Shown: piece after piece, positions 28,532 through 37,479 of the stretch | How the letters are laid out: every line of letters begins with the position of its first letter | Numbering within the stretch: position 1 is the stretch's first letter | Assembly: GCF_013116745.1 (NCBI RefSeq) | Contig: NZ_JABFOE010000023.1 | Span: forward strand, 1 to 38,483 | Direction: 5' to 3' | DNA from: Arthrobacter sp. 260 | Lineage (GTDB): Bacteria > Actinomycetota > Actinomycetes > Actinomycetales > Micrococcaceae | Length of the DNA: 38,483 nt | Made by a program: the position numbers and the translations under genes | Notes under the pieces: model-generated | Told to the model about the DNA's origin: nothing | Database searches by the model: none | Seen by the model: the letters and a program-made list of their open reading frames with translations, nothing else

Positions 28532-31030
28532 TTACTCCGGAACGATATTGACCAGCTTGGGAGCCCGCACGATGACGGTCCGGATTCCCCTGCCATCGAG
28601 GGTCTTCTGGATCTGCTCGCTGGCCAGGGCCAGTTCGCGCAGCGCATCCTCGGTGATGTCCGGGGAGACTTCCAGCCGGTCACGGACCTTGCCCTGCACC
28701 TGGACAACAGCGACCACCGTGTCCTGCACCAGCAGGGTCTCGTCCACGATAGGCCAGCCAGCCGTGGCAACGGAGGCGGGATGCCCCAGCCGGTTCCACA
28801 GGTCTTCGGCCGTGTACGGCGCGAACAGGCTCAGGATGATCGCGACCGCCTCGGTGGCTTCACGAACAGCGGGATCGGCGCCGCCGACGCCCGAGTCGAT
28901 TGCCTTGCGGGTGGCGTTGACCAGTTCCATCACGCGGGCAATGACCACGTTGAACTTGTTGCCCTGCAGCAGCGCGGCACTGTCAGCAACGGTCCGGTGG
29001 GTCACCGACCGCAGCGCCCGGTCGCCGGTGGTCGGGTCGACGTCGGGCGCGCTCGTGACGTCCTGGCCCAGGCGCCAGGCGCGGGCCAGGAACTTCGACG
29101 AGCCCGACGGCGAAACATCCGCCCAGTCGACGTCGTCCTCGGGTGGGGAGGCGAACACCATGGTGAGCCGAATGGCGTCGACGCCGAACTTGTCCAGTTG
29201 CTGGCTCAGGTCCACACCGTTGCCGAGGGACTTGCTCATGGCCTTGCCGCCGTTGAGGACCTGTCCCTGGTTCAGCAGAGCCGAGAAGGGCTCGGTGAAA
29301 CCGATCAGGCCCAGGTCGTACAGCACCTTGGTGAAGAACCGGCTGTACAGCAGGTGCAGGATCGCGTGCTCGACGCCGCCCACGTACTGGCCGACCGGCA
29401 GCCACCGGTTCACGGCGTCGGTGTCGAACGGTGCATCGGTGGTGTCCGGCGACGCGAACCGCAGGAAGTACCAGGACGAGTCGACGAAGGTGTCCATCGT
29501 GTCGGTGTCACGCTTCGCGGGCCCGGCGCACTGCGGGCAGGGCACATTGACCCAGTCCTCGACGGCGGCCAGCGGGGACGTGCCCTTCGGGGACAGGTCG
29601 CCGCCGCGCAGGTCTTCCGGCAACGTCACGGGCAGCTGGTCGTCAGGGACAGGGACCTCCCCACACATGGCGCAGTGGATGATGGGGATGGGGGTACCCC
29701 AGAACCGCTGCCGGGACAGCAGCCAGTCGCGCAGGCGGTAGTTGACCGTGTGCTCGCCGGTGCCGTGTTCGGCAACCAGGTTGATCGCGCGGGCGATCGC
29801 CTCGTCCTTGCCCAGCCCGTCCAGCTCACCGGAGTTCACCAGCGTGCCATCACCGGTGGTCGCGATCCCGGATACCGCCGGGTCCTCGGCGCCGGTGTCC
29901 ACGACCATCCTGACGGGCAGGTCGAAGGCCTTCGCGAAGTCCAGGTCGCGCTGATCGTGCGCGGGCACGGCCATGATGGCGCCGGTGCCGTAGTCGGCCA
30001 GCACATAGTCGGCGGCCCAGACGGGCAGCTTCTCGCCGTTCAGCGGGTTGATGGCCCAGCGGCCGGTAAACACGCCGGTCTTCTCGCGCTCGGTGGACTG
30101 ACGCTCGATCTCCGACAGGGACTTGATGCCATCCCGGTAGTCCTCCAGCTCGGCACGGTGGGACTCGGTGACCAGGTCCAGGGCCAGCGGCGCGTCAGCG
30201 GCCACCACGAAGAAGGTGGCGCCGTGCAGCGTGTCGGGGCGGGTGGTGAACACCGGGACGCTCTGGGCGGGCTTCCCGTCGGTCTCCTCGATGACGAAGT
30301 CGACGTGCGCTCCCTCGGAGCGGCCAATCCAGTTACGCTGCATCGCCAGGACCCGCTCGGGCCAGTGGCCCCGCAGCTGGTCCATGTCGTCCAGCAAACG
30401 GTCAGCGTAATCGGTGATCTTGAAGTACCACTGGTTCAGGCTCTTCTTGGTGACGGGAGTGCCGCAGCGCTCGCAGGCACCGTTGACAACCTGCTCGTTG
30501 GCCAGCACCGTCTGGTCCTTCGGGCACCAGTTGACCGGCGAATCCTTGCGGTAGGCCAGGCCCTTCTCGAAGAACCGCAGGAACAGCCACTGGGTCCACT
30601 GGTAGTAGCCGGGATCGGACGTGTGCAGCCGGCGCGACCAGTCGACACTGATCGCGTAGCGCCTGAACGAGTTCGCCTGCGTCTCGATGTTCGTGTAGGT
30701 CCACTCCGACGGGTGGGCGTTGCGCTGGATGGCGGCGTTCTCGGCGGGCAGTCCGAACGAGTCCCAGCCGATCGGGTGCAGGACGTCGAAGCCCTGCTGA
30801 CGGTAGTAGCGCGCGACGACGTCGCCCATCGCGAATGCCTCGGCGTGCCCCATGTGGAGGTCACCTGACGGGTACGGGAACATGTCCAGCACGTACCTGC
30901 GTTCCCGTGATCCGTCGTCGGCGGGCTTGAACGGCTGGAGCCGGTCCCACTCCGCGGGCCATCGGGCTTCGATGTCGGCGAAACTGTAGGTGTTCTCGTC
31001 CGGTTGCCCGGCGTCGGCTTGCGTGCTCAC
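28532..31030 (-). CDS. leuS: Leucyl-tRNA synthetase
   Basis: Class I synthetase that charges tRNA-Leu. The 832-residue product has the HIGH-type motif HMGH (in [11 protein letters not shown]), an inserted zinc-type region (CAMC...CPQC), the CP1 editing domain ([12 protein letters not shown]) and the KMSKS motif as [10 protein letters not shown], then the anticodon-binding and C-terminal domains. The GTG at 31028-31030 begins MSTQADAGQ with AGGG upstream; the longer frame to 31099 would start inside the leader terminator and is rejected. The 5' leader carries a Leu-codon leader peptide and an intrinsic terminator. It leads leuS-degV. Confidence 0.97.
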   Translation of the reverse strand: MSTQADAGQPDENTYSFADIEARWPAEWDRLQPFKPADDGSRERRYVLDMFPYPSGDLHMGHAEAFAMGDVVARYYRQQGFDVLHPIGWDSFGLPAENAAIQRNAHPSEWTYTNIETQANSFRRYAISVDWSRRLHTSDPGYYQWTQWLFLRFFEKGLAYRKDSPVNWCPKDQTVLANEQVVNGACERCGTPVTKKSLNQWYFKITDYADRLLDDMDQLRGHWPERVLAMQRNWIGRSEGAHVDFVIEETDGKPAQSVPVFTTRPDTLHGATFFVVAADAPLALDLVTESHRAELEDYRDGIKSLSEIERQSTEREKTGVFTGRWAINPLNGEKLPVWAADYVLADYGTGAIMAVPAHDQRDLDFAKAFDLPVRMVVDTGAEDPAVSGIATTGDGTLVNSGELDGLGKDEAIARAINLVAEHGTGEHTVNYRLRDWLLSRQRFWGTPIPIIHCAMCGEVPVPDDQLPVTLPEDLRGGDLSPKGTSPLAAVEDWVNVPCPQCAGPAKRDTDTMDTFVDSSWYFLRFASPDTTDAPFDTDAVNRWLPVGQYVGGVEHAILHLLYSRFFTKVLYDLGLIGFTEPFSALLNQGQVLNGGKAMSKSLGNGVDLSQQLDKFGVDAIRLTMVFASPPEDDVDWADVSPSGSSKFLARAWRLGQDVTSAPDVDPTTGDRALRSVTHRTVADSAALLQGNKFNVVIARVMELVNATRKAIDSGVGGADPAVREATEAVAIILSLFAPYTAEDLWNRLGHPASVATAGWPIVDETLLVQDTVVAVVQVQGKVRDRLEVSPDITEDALRELALASEQIQKTLDGRGIRTVIVRAPKLVNIVPE

Positions 31031-31072
31031 TATCGTTGCCCTGTCCTCTTGATCAATTGCCCCTAGACACAC

Positions 31073-31097
31073 AAAAGCCCCTCGTCCAAGGAGGGGC
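31073..31097 (-). terminator. Intrinsic terminator in the leuS leader
   Basis: On the minus strand GCCCCTC, seven-base loop CTTGGAC, GAGGGGC, then TTTTGTGTG. It lies about 45 bases before the leuS start, downstream of the leader peptide and promoter, with no gene ending between, so it can only act on the leuS transcript itself: an attenuator. Its 5' arm (TGCCCCT) is also complementary to AGGGGCA at 31058-31064. Confidence 0.8.
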
Positions 31098-31100
31098 ATG

Positions 31101-31120
31101 CCGCACGGTAGTCCGTGCGG
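31101..31120 (-). promoter_or_regulatory. Leader hairpin abutting the leader-peptide stop
   Basis: CCGCACGG, four-base loop ACTA, CCGTGCGG: a perfect eight-base-pair stem starting on the base after the leader peptide's TAG and ending three bases before the terminator. A ribosome on the leader would cover or melt its first arm. Confidence 0.75.
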
Positions 31121-31147
31121 CTAGCTAAGGAGTTGTACTACAGACAT
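31121..31147 (-). CDS. leuS leader peptide (eight residues, tandem Leu codons)
   Basis: ATG TCT GTA GTA CAA CTC CTT AGC TAG encodes MSVVQLLS. Two adjacent Leu codons come just before the stop, and two hairpins follow, the second a terminator. The A of the ATG is the seventh base after the -10 box TAGAGT, so the mRNA would be leaderless. Leucine-starved ribosomes would stall at the CTC-CTT pair. An overlapping ATG two codons earlier in another frame (MHVCSTTP) has no Leu codons. Classical attenuators upstream of leuS have been proposed for some Streptomyces; this may be a relative. Existence of the peptide is inferred from layout. Confidence 0.6.
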   Translation of the reverse strand: MSVVQLLS

Positions 31148-31153
31148 GCATCC

Positions 31154-31159
31154 ACTCTA
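31154..31159 (-). promoter_or_regulatory. leuS promoter -10 box
   Basis: TAGAGT on the minus strand matches TANNNT with six bases between it and the leader ATG. The -35 region contains GGTTGGGAA but no good hexamer at 16-18 bases. Confidence 0.5.
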
Positions 31160-31160
31160 G

Positions 31161-31348
31161 CGCAGATTGGCGTTCCCAACCCCGCCACGCGGGTTACGAT
31201 AATTCTGGTATGCGCGCCCACGGGACGCGCAGACCGCGCCGAGGCGGAATGCGCCCCCGGCTGATCGGCCACCGGCCCCGCAAGGGGAATACCCACCTGA
31301 GATCAGGATCCGATTGCAGTGGCCCGTCGCATTGTGAGGCACGATCGC
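31161..31348 (+). promoter_or_regulatory. putA upstream region
   Basis: No gene is seen here. GATAAT at 31198-31203 is a five-of-six match to the -10 consensus. Ten bases on is an inverted repeat, TGCGCG-N9-CGCGCA (31211-31231), near where the transcript would start, the position of a repressor site. GAGG lies nine bases before the ATG at 31349. Confidence 0.4.
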
Positions 31349-34300
31349 ATGACACAGCTCTTTCCCACTGTTGATCCCCTTCCCGCCACCCTGGGTGACG
31401 ACGCCGTCGCACTGGTGAGGCGCTGGCTGCACCTGGATGAATCCCGCCGTCCCGAACCCGTCGCCACCCGCGGATCGCGATCGGCGCAGCTGCTCGCCGA
31501 GGTCCTCAAGGACGACGCCGGACTCCAGTTCACCCTCGGGTTCGTCGATCGGGTGATCCGGCCTGAAGACAACGCCGTCGCCGCCCGCAACCTGGCGAAG
31601 CTGGCGCGGCAGGCGCCGTCGTTCCTCCCCTGGTACATGCGCGGTGCCGTGAAGCTCGGCGGCGCACTGGCACCGACCCTGCCTGGCATCGTGGTGCCCG
31701 TGGCGCAGCGGGTGCTGCGGGAGATGGTGGGCCACCTCATCGTCGACGCGCGGCCCCACAAACTCGGGAAGGCCATCGCCGGGCTGCGCGGCGAATCGGT
31801 CCGGCTGAACATCAACCTCCTGGGCGAGGCGGTCCTCGGCAACGACGAGGCCGACGCGCGGCTCGCCGGAACCACCAAGCTCCTCGCGCGCGACGACGTC
31901 GACTACGTCTCCATCAAGGTGTCCTCAGTGGTCAGCACCATGAACCTGTGGGACTTCCACGAGACCGTCGAGCGGGTCGCGGCCCGGCTGCTCCCCCTGT
32001 ACCGGTTGGCTGCGTCCTCCCCCGCGCCGAAGTTCATCAACCTGGACATGGAGGAGTACCACGACCTCGACCTAACGGTCGCTGTGTTCAAGCGCATCCT
32101 CGACACGGAGGACCTGGTGCACCTCGAAGCGGGGATCGTGCTGCAGGCCTACCTGCCCGACGCCCTCGGCGCGCTGCAGGACATCACCGCGTGGGCCACC
32201 GAACGCCGCGCCACTGGCGGGTCGGCCGTCAAGGTCCGGCTGGTGAAGGGCGCCAACCTGGCGATGGAGCTCGTCGACGCGAAGGTGCACGGCTGGGAAC
32301 CAGCCACCCTGCCCTCCAAGGAGGCTACCGACACCAACTACAAGCGCTGCCTCGACTGGGCGCTGCGTCCCGAGAACGCCGAGGCGGTCAGGATTGGTGT
32401 GGCCGGCCACAACCTGTTCGACATCGCCTTCGCGCGGCTGCTGGCCCTGGCCCGCGGTGTCGAGGATCGCATCGAGTTCGAGATGCTCCTGGGCATGGCA
32501 GAGGAGCAGGCGGAGGAGATCAAGAAGGATGTGGGTTCGCTCCTGCTGTACACGCCGGTGGTCCACCCGGCGCAGTTCGACGTCGCCATCAGTTACCTGA
32601 TCCGCCGCCTGGAGGAGAACGCCAGCCAGGAGAACTTCATGTCGGCCGTCTTCGAGCTGAACAAGAACCCGCAGTTGTTCGAGCGGGAGAAGAAGCGCTT
32701 CCTCGATTCGCTGGCAGCCGTGGACACCACGGTCCCCGGCCCGAACCGTTTCCAGACCACCGACCGCTTCGTTGCGTCGGCCCCGGGCGAGTTCGCGAAC
32801 CAGGCCGACTCTGATCCGTCCCTGCCAGTGATCAGGGACTGGGCCACCGGAATCCTGGAACGTGTTCCGGGATCGACCCTTGGCGTTGACCTGGTGAAGG
32901 CCTCCTGGCTCGCCACGAACGACGACGTCGACCGCACCGTTGCGGCGGCGCTCGCCGGTCAGACGGATTGGTCTACCCGGTCGGGCGCCGAGCGTGCCGT
33001 AGTGCTCCGCAGTGCGGCCGCCCGGTTGGCGGCGATCCGCGGCGACCTGGTGGAGGTCGCTGCCAGCGAGACAGGCAAGACGGTTGCAGAGTCGGATCCC
33101 GAGATCTCCGAAGCGATCGACTTCGCCAACTACTATGCGCTGCTCGCTGAGGAGCTGGACCAGGTGGAAGGCGCCGAGTTCGTACCGGCACGGCTGACAG
33201 TTGTCACGCCGCCGTGGAACTTCCCGGTGGCTATCGCTGCCGGCTCGGCACTCGCCCCGCTAGCGGCGGGTAGCGCGGTCGTCGTCAAGCCCGCACCGCA
33301 GGCCAAGCGGTGTGCAGCGGTGCTGGTGGAGGCACTGTGGGAGGCAGGCGTGCCCCGGGAGGTCCTGCACTTCGCCGACGTCGAGGAAGGCCCCGTCGGG
33401 CAGCACCTCATCTCGCACCCGTCGGTGGACCGGGTCATCCTGACCGGCGCCCACGACACCGCGAAGCTGTTCCGCAGCTGGCGCCATGACCTTCCCCTGC
33501 TCGCCGAGACCAGCGGCAAGAACGCACTGATCGTCACTCCCAGCTCCGACCTGGACCTGGCCGCCGCCGACGTCGTGAAATCGGCGTTCGGGCATGCCGG
33601 GCAGAAGTGCTCGGCTGCTTCCCTGGTGATTCTGGTGGGGTCGGCCGGGAAATCGGCGCGGTTCCGCAACCAGATGGTCGACGCCGTCGCCTCCCTCAAG
33701 GTGGGCTACCCCGAGGACGCAGCCACCGAGATGGGCCCGGTTATCGAGCCTGCCGAAGGGAAGCTGCGCGACGCGCTCACCACCCTCGGCGAGGGTGAGA
33801 CCTGGCTGGTCAAGCCCAAGCAGCTCGACGACACCGGCCGGCTCTGGAGCCCCGGCGTCCGGACAGGCGTCAAGCCGGGCAGCTACTTCCACCTCACCGA
33901 GTTCTTCGGCCCGGTCCTGGGAGTCATGCACGCAGACTCCCTCAAGCAGGCCATCGAATGGCAAAATGCCAGCCCCTACGGTTTGACGGCGGGCATCCAC
34001 ACCATGGACAGCGACGAGCTGGCGCTATGGCTCGATTCCGTCCAGGCAGGCAACCTGTATGTGAACCGCGGCATCACGGGTGCAATCGTTCAGCGCCAGC
34101 CCTTCGGTGGCTGGAAGCGTTCGGCTGTTGGACCGGGAGCCAAGGCTGGAGGACCCAACTACCTGATGCACCTCGGCAGCTGGAAGCCGGTGGAGCTGCA
34201 CCCCGGGAATGTTCACGCTCCCCTGAGCGGACCGGTCCGGGACCTGCTGCACGCAGCCGATATTCCCGCCGTCGACCAGGGGTTCCTGGCCCGAGCAACC

Positions 34301-34804
34301 GCCGACGACCAGCGCCACTGGGTCAAGTCGTTCGGAGCGAACCGCGATGTGTCGGACCTCGGGGTGGAACGCAACGAGTTCCGCTACATTCCGGGCACGG
34401 TAACGGTGCGGCTCAACGAGGACGGCACACTGGCTTCACTGGTTCGGGTGCTCGCTGCCGGGCTGCGGGCCGGGGCAACGCTGCGGGTCTCTTCGGCTCA
34501 CTCCCTGCCGCCTGCGCTGACCGCAGTCCTGTCGGCTCACAACGTTGAGCACGGAGTGGACGACGACGCCGCGTGGCTCAAGCATGCGCCGTCGTCGTCG
34601 CTGGGCCGGGTCCGCCTGATTGGCGGCGGCTATTCGGAACTGTGTGCGGCCACCGACGGCGACCCTGATGTGGCAATCTACGCCGGACCTGTCACCGAGT
34701 CCGGCCGGATCGAGATGCTCCCGTTCCTGCATGAGCAGGCGGTGTCTATCACGGCGCACCGGTTCGGCAACCCGGACAGCGTGTCGCACACGGTGCTCCA
34801 CTAA
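31349..34804 (+). CDS. putA: Bifunctional proline dehydrogenase / L-glutamate gamma-semialdehyde dehydrogenase (PutA)
   Basis: Oxidises proline to glutamate in two steps within one polypeptide of 1151 residues. The N-terminal proline dehydrogenase barrel (FAD; to ~450) has VSSVVSTMNLWDF, HLEAGIVLQAYLPDA, RLVKGANLAMELVDAKVHGW and the substrate-binding YLIRRLEENA. The aldehyde dehydrogenase domain (~480-960) has the general base Glu720 in ETSGKN and the catalytic Cys754 in GQKCSAAS. The last ~150 residues form a C-terminal extension resembling the inactive ALDH-like domain of long PutA proteins. There is no N-terminal ribbon-helix-helix, so it is not a trifunctional repressor. The ATG at 31349 has GAGG upstream; a GTG at 31319 would add ten residues. 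No putP transporter or regulator is adjacent. Confidence 0.95.
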   Translation: MTQLFPTVDPLPATLGDDAVALVRRWLHLDESRRPEPVATRGSRSAQLLAEVLKDDAGLQFTLGFVDRVIRPEDNAVAARNLAKLARQAPSFLPWYMRGAVKLGGALAPTLPGIVVPVAQRVLREMVGHLIVDARPHKLGKAIAGLRGESVRLNINLLGEAVLGNDEADARLAGTTKLLARDDVDYVSIKVSSVVSTMNLWDFHETVERVAARLLPLYRLAASSPAPKFINLDMEEYHDLDLTVAVFKRILDTEDLVHLEAGIVLQAYLPDALGALQDITAWATERRATGGSAVKVRLVKGANLAMELVDAKVHGWEPATLPSKEATDTNYKRCLDWALRPENAEAVRIGVAGHNLFDIAFARLLALARGVEDRIEFEMLLGMAEEQAEEIKKDVGSLLLYTPVVHPAQFDVAISYLIRRLEENASQENFMSAVFELNKNPQLFEREKKRFLDSLAAVDTTVPGPNRFQTTDRFVASAPGEFANQADSDPSLPVIRDWATGILERVPGSTLGVDLVKASWLATNDDVDRTVAAALAGQTDWSTRSGAERAVVLRSAAARLAAIRGDLVEVAASETGKTVAESDPEISEAIDFANYYALLAEELDQVEGAEFVPARLTVVTPPWNFPVAIAAGSALAPLAAGSAVVVKPAPQAKRCAAVLVEALWEAGVPREVLHFADVEEGPVGQHLISHPSVDRVILTGAHDTAKLFRSWRHDLPLLAETSGKNALIVTPSSDLDLAAADVVKSAFGHAGQKCSAASLVILVGSAGKSARFRNQMVDAVASLKVGYPEDAATEMGPVIEPAEGKLRDALTTLGEGETWLVKPKQLDDTGRLWSPGVRTGVKPGSYFHLTEFFGPVLGVMHADSLKQAIEWQNASPYGLTAGIHTMDSDELALWLDSVQAGNLYVNRGITGAIVQRQPFGGWKRSAVGPGAKAGGPNYLMHLGSWKPVELHPGNVHAPLSGPVRDLLHAADIPAVDQGFLARATADDQRHWVKSFGANRDVSDLGVERNEFRYIPGTVTVRLNEDGTLASLVRVLAAGLRAGATLRVSSAHSLPPALTAVLSAHNVEHGVDDDAAWLKHAPSSSLGRVRLIGGGYSELCAATDGDPDVAIYAGPVTESGRIEMLPFLHEQAVSITAHRFGNPDSVSHTVLH

Positions 34805-34853
34805 CCGGTCTTAATGGGGATATCCGCCCTGGTGCGCTAAGGCAATCGGAGTG

Positions 34854-35657
34854 CTACGGGGTCAGGAAGAGCATCAGGACCAGAGCGAAGAGGAACACGC
34901 TTTGTGAGCTGTGGGTGATGATTCCGATGAGGGCGCTGCGATACCGACGAGACGGAAGCGACAGGATGAACGTGTCGATCAGGGTGATCGGGATGACCCA
35001 TGGGACGTGGAGATGATAGACGGCGAAGAGGACGCCGTTAGCGATCCAGTCGCGCGACCCGAAGACGCCGTTCATGCGGGGCAAGAGGTATCCCCGGAAG
35101 AGCAGTTCCTCGCCCAGCACGGTATTGAAGACGAAAAAGGCGAACAGGATCCCCAGCCACAGCCAAGAACCGGACAGCATCGCCTGTCCGTCGGAGGAAC
35201 TGAGGAAATCGCCCAGGTCGCGTCCCGCGACGGCATCGATACCGAACGGAATGAACTCTTCCAGGGCGAACGCTACGACGAAGATCGGGACGACGAGCCA
35301 CATGCGACCCCCGCGCCTGCCCGTCTTGGGATTCCTCGGAGCCCGTAGCCAGAGCACATCCCGAACCACGGACCACCTCAAGGTCCGCTGTTCCCTGTAG
35401 ACGAGAAGCAGGACGAGCACGAACTGCCAGACCATGCCTACCGTCAAGAGCATGACGAGGAACTGAGCGAGCGCCAGGGGCGAGTCTGCGCTGGATGCCA
35501 GCAGCGGTGCGACCACCCATGCCAGCACGGCCATTGGTCCAGCCCCTGCTGCCCAGACGCCGATCACCCCGGGGAGGCTGAGTTGTCGGATTCGATTCTC
35601 GGTTGCCGTGGACGCCGTGCGGTGACGGACAGACTCGGGCTGGCTGGAGGATCTCAC
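34854..35657 (-). CDS. CPBP family intramembrane glutamic endopeptidase
   Basis: CAAX prenyl protease 2/bacteriocin-processing family protein, 267 residues with about seven membrane helices. The family motifs are present: EELLFR (Glu183, Glu184, Arg188), FAVYH (Phe211 to His215) and a late His in IITHSSQS. In bacteria such proteins act in protein processing, bacteriocin immunity or stress, and the target here is unknown. The start is a GTG with GAAG-rich sequence upstream. It is convergent with putA and follows the DUF6326-like gene in the same direction after 50 bases. Confidence 0.87.
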   Translation of the reverse strand: MRSSSQPESVRHRTASTATENRIRQLSLPGVIGVWAAGAGPMAVLAWVVAPLLASSADSPLALAQFLVMLLTVGMVWQFVLVLLLVYREQRTLRWSVVRDVLWLRAPRNPKTGRRGGRMWLVVPIFVVAFALEEFIPFGIDAVAGRDLGDFLSSSDGQAMLSGSWLWLGILFAFFVFNTVLGEELLFRGYLLPRMNGVFGSRDWIANGVLFAVYHLHVPWVIPITLIDTFILSLPSRRYRSALIGIITHSSQSVFLFALVLMLFLTP

Positions 35658-35707
35658 GGTTTCACTTCTTCCCGGTGGGCCGGTAGCGCCACCTGTAGTT
35701 TTCGTGC

Positions 35708-36217
35708 TCAGCTCTTTGGGTACTGGGCGCGGGTGGCTTCATGGTCCGGCCTGGTCAGCATGGTCTGCATGGTCGCCGACGGTGCGGTGCGGGGCCAGGT
35801 CCAGGCGGAGCGCAGGACGAAGACCAGGATCAGCACTTCGATTCCAATGGAGAGGGCGTAGAACGAGGCCCATTCCCAATCCGTCGATGCCGCGTTGAAC
35901 ACCATGATGGGGATATAGAGCGATGCCACGACGAGGTTCGTGGAGCGGTTCACACGAGCGGACAGCGTCATGGAGAGCAGGATCATCAGCGCCGGGATCC
36001 CTATGACCACCACGAAAATGGTCAACAACGGTCCGCTGATATCGAACTCATAGATGACGCCACCCCTAATCTGATCGATGGCGCCGGGTTGATAGAGGTG
36101 GAAGTAGTCGACGTAAATGACAAAGAACATGAGGCTGGTCCAGGCTGCCGAGAGCTTGGCGCGCACGGGAATCGGAAGGTTGTCCAGCAGGTTAGGGGTT
36201 TTCGTTTGGATGGTCAT
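35708..36217 (-). CDS. Four-helix membrane protein, DUF6326-like
   Basis: A 169-residue membrane protein with helices at about 24-42, 62-85, 92-112 and 118-138. The segment FFVIYVDYFHLYQPG after the first helix is the feature I associate with DUF6326, of unknown function; that assignment is from memory. The ATG at 36217 has AAGGA seven bases upstream (the longer frame to 36316 does not). It lies 95 bases after the oxidoreductase gene in the same direction, so both may answer to the nearby TetR regulator. Confidence 0.72.
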   Translation of the reverse strand: MTIQTKTPNLLDNLPIPVRAKLSAAWTSLMFFVIYVDYFHLYQPGAIDQIRGGVIYEFDISGPLLTIFVVVIGIPALMILLSMTLSARVNRSTNLVVASLYIPIMVFNAASTDWEWASFYALSIGIEVLILVFVLRSAWTWPRTAPSATMQTMLTRPDHEATRAQYPKS

Positions 36218-36312
36218 TGGTCTTTCCTTCTTGGGGCGCGGCTCGTTCGCCGGAGTGGCGGTAGGTGTGGGGGGGGACGTACGCACGTGTTGGGTCGTAC
36301 TTGTCGGTCCGG

Positions 36313-37356
36313 TCATCGAACGGTCATCACGACCTTCCCGCGGGTATGGCCAGCTCCGACATAGCGGAGGGCGTCGGCCGCTTCGTCCAGGCGGTAGGTC
36401 CGGTCGATGACGGGCTTGACTTGCCCAGTCCTGAGCAGGTCAGTAAGGGTAAGCAGGTCCTGACGCTTCCCGATCGAGGTGAAGGGCTTCAGCTGCTGCC
36501 GGGTGAAACTGGACAGCACACGCGCCTTCACGATCCGGCCGAGCGGGCCGAACCAGCGGCCCCCTCGTCCGCTGTTGGGGACCAGGGTGCCGGTGGGTGT
36601 GAGCACTTGACGGACAGCCGCCAGGGGCTGGGCTTCCACATTGTCGAGGATGACGTCGTAACGTTTCTCGTTGTGGGTGAAGTCGGTCCTTGTGTAGTCA
36701 ATGACGTGGGTGGCACCGAGCGACCGGACCAAGTCGACATTGCTGGTGCTGCACACACCCGTCACCTCGGCACCAAACGCCTTGGCGATCTGCACGGCGA
36801 AGGAGCCCACGCCGCCTGACGCACCCGTGACCAGCACGGTCTGGCCCGGTCGAACCTTCGCGACCTCGCGCAATGCCTGCAACGCCGTCATGGCCGAGGT
36901 GGGCACCGTTGCTGCCTCGACGACCGACAGGTTGCCAGGCACGGACACGAGGTTGTCCGCCGGGACGCAGGCGTACTCCGCGAACGCTCCAGCGCTGCTC
37001 CAGCCGAACACCTCGTCGCCGGGCCGGAGGCTGGTGACGCCTTTCCCGACAGCTGCCACCACACCGGCGAGATCCATCCCCCGGATGCGGTGGCGCGGCC
37101 GGCGGAGCCCGTACACGAGGCGCACCATGAACGGCTCGCCGGTCATGACGAAGTAGTCGCCAGGGTGCACGGAGGCCGCGCCTACCTGGACGAGCACATC
37201 GCCTCGACCAGGTAGCGGCATACCGACCTCGGACGATTCGAGCACCGAGGGAGGGCCGTAGTGGTGCTGGACGACTGCCCGCATCGTCGCCGCCCCGCCC
37301 AGACCCGGCCCGGGCCCCGGGGGCGCTCCGGCACTTGATCGTTGTTGATTTTCCAC
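36313..37356 (-). CDS. Zinc-independent NAD(P)-dependent alcohol dehydrogenase / quinone oxidoreductase
   Basis: Medium-chain dehydrogenase/reductase of 347 residues. MRAVVQHHYGPPSVL (25-39) begins the GroES-like domain, GMDLAGVVAAVGKGV follows, and the Rossmann motif is VTGASGGVGSFAVQIAK with the glycines at 178-184. The structural and catalytic zinc Cys clusters are absent, so it is of the quinone oxidoreductase (zeta-crystallin) type, NADPH-preferring by family. The GTG at 37354-37356 has a strong AAGGAGG five bases upstream; the resulting 24-residue Gly/Pro-rich tail before the usual Met is odd but supported by that site. It is divergent from tetR. Confidence 0.9.
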   Translation of the reverse strand: MENQQRSSAGAPPGPGPGLGGAATMRAVVQHHYGPPSVLESSEVGMPLPGRGDVLVQVGAASVHPGDYFVMTGEPFMVRLVYGLRRPRHRIRGMDLAGVVAAVGKGVTSLRPGDEVFGWSSAGAFAEYACVPADNLVSVPGNLSVVEAATVPTSAMTALQALREVAKVRPGQTVLVTGASGGVGSFAVQIAKAFGAEVTGVCSTSNVDLVRSLGATHVIDYTRTDFTHNEKRYDVILDNVEAQPLAAVRQVLTPTGTLVPNSGRGGRWFGPLGRIVKARVLSSFTRQQLKPFTSIGKRQDLLTLTDLLRTGQVKPVIDRTYRLDEAADALRYVGAGHTRGKVVMTVR

Positions 37357-37405
37357 AGCAGCCTCCTTGGGTCCGAACACCGACCTTCGGCGTTCGTACA
37401 CCGTA

Positions 37406-37426
37406 CTATCGTACGTCGTACGATAG
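37406..37426. promoter_or_regulatory. Perfect 21-bp palindromic operator between tetR and the oxidoreductase
   Basis: Arms CTATCGTACG and CGTACGATAG surround a central T without mismatch. It is 49 bases before the oxidoreductase start and 53 before the tetR start, and overlaps possible -10 boxes on both strands (GATAGT on minus at 37405-37410, TAGAGT on plus at 37424-37429). Further GTAC steps flank it at 37395-37405 and 37436-37446. Length, symmetry and place fit a TetR-family operator. Confidence 0.8.
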
Positions 37427-37479
37427 AGTGTGGGCGTACGCTGTACCAATGTCAAGCTTTTCGGAAAGTGAGGAGACTC

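Noticed and set aside
28484..30868. 794-codon open frame antisense to leuS
   Set aside because: Shadow of leuS. The product is low-complexity, rich in Gly, Arg, Val and Gln, with no domain, and lacks a ribosome binding site.
31101..31120. The leuS leader as a T-box riboswitch
   Set aside because: No T-box sequence or specifier loop is visible; the tandem Leu codons and the terminator fit a leader-peptide attenuator better.
31077..31120. Short CRISPR-like or repeat array in the leuS leader
   Set aside because: The two hairpins are unrelated in sequence and there are no spaced repeats.
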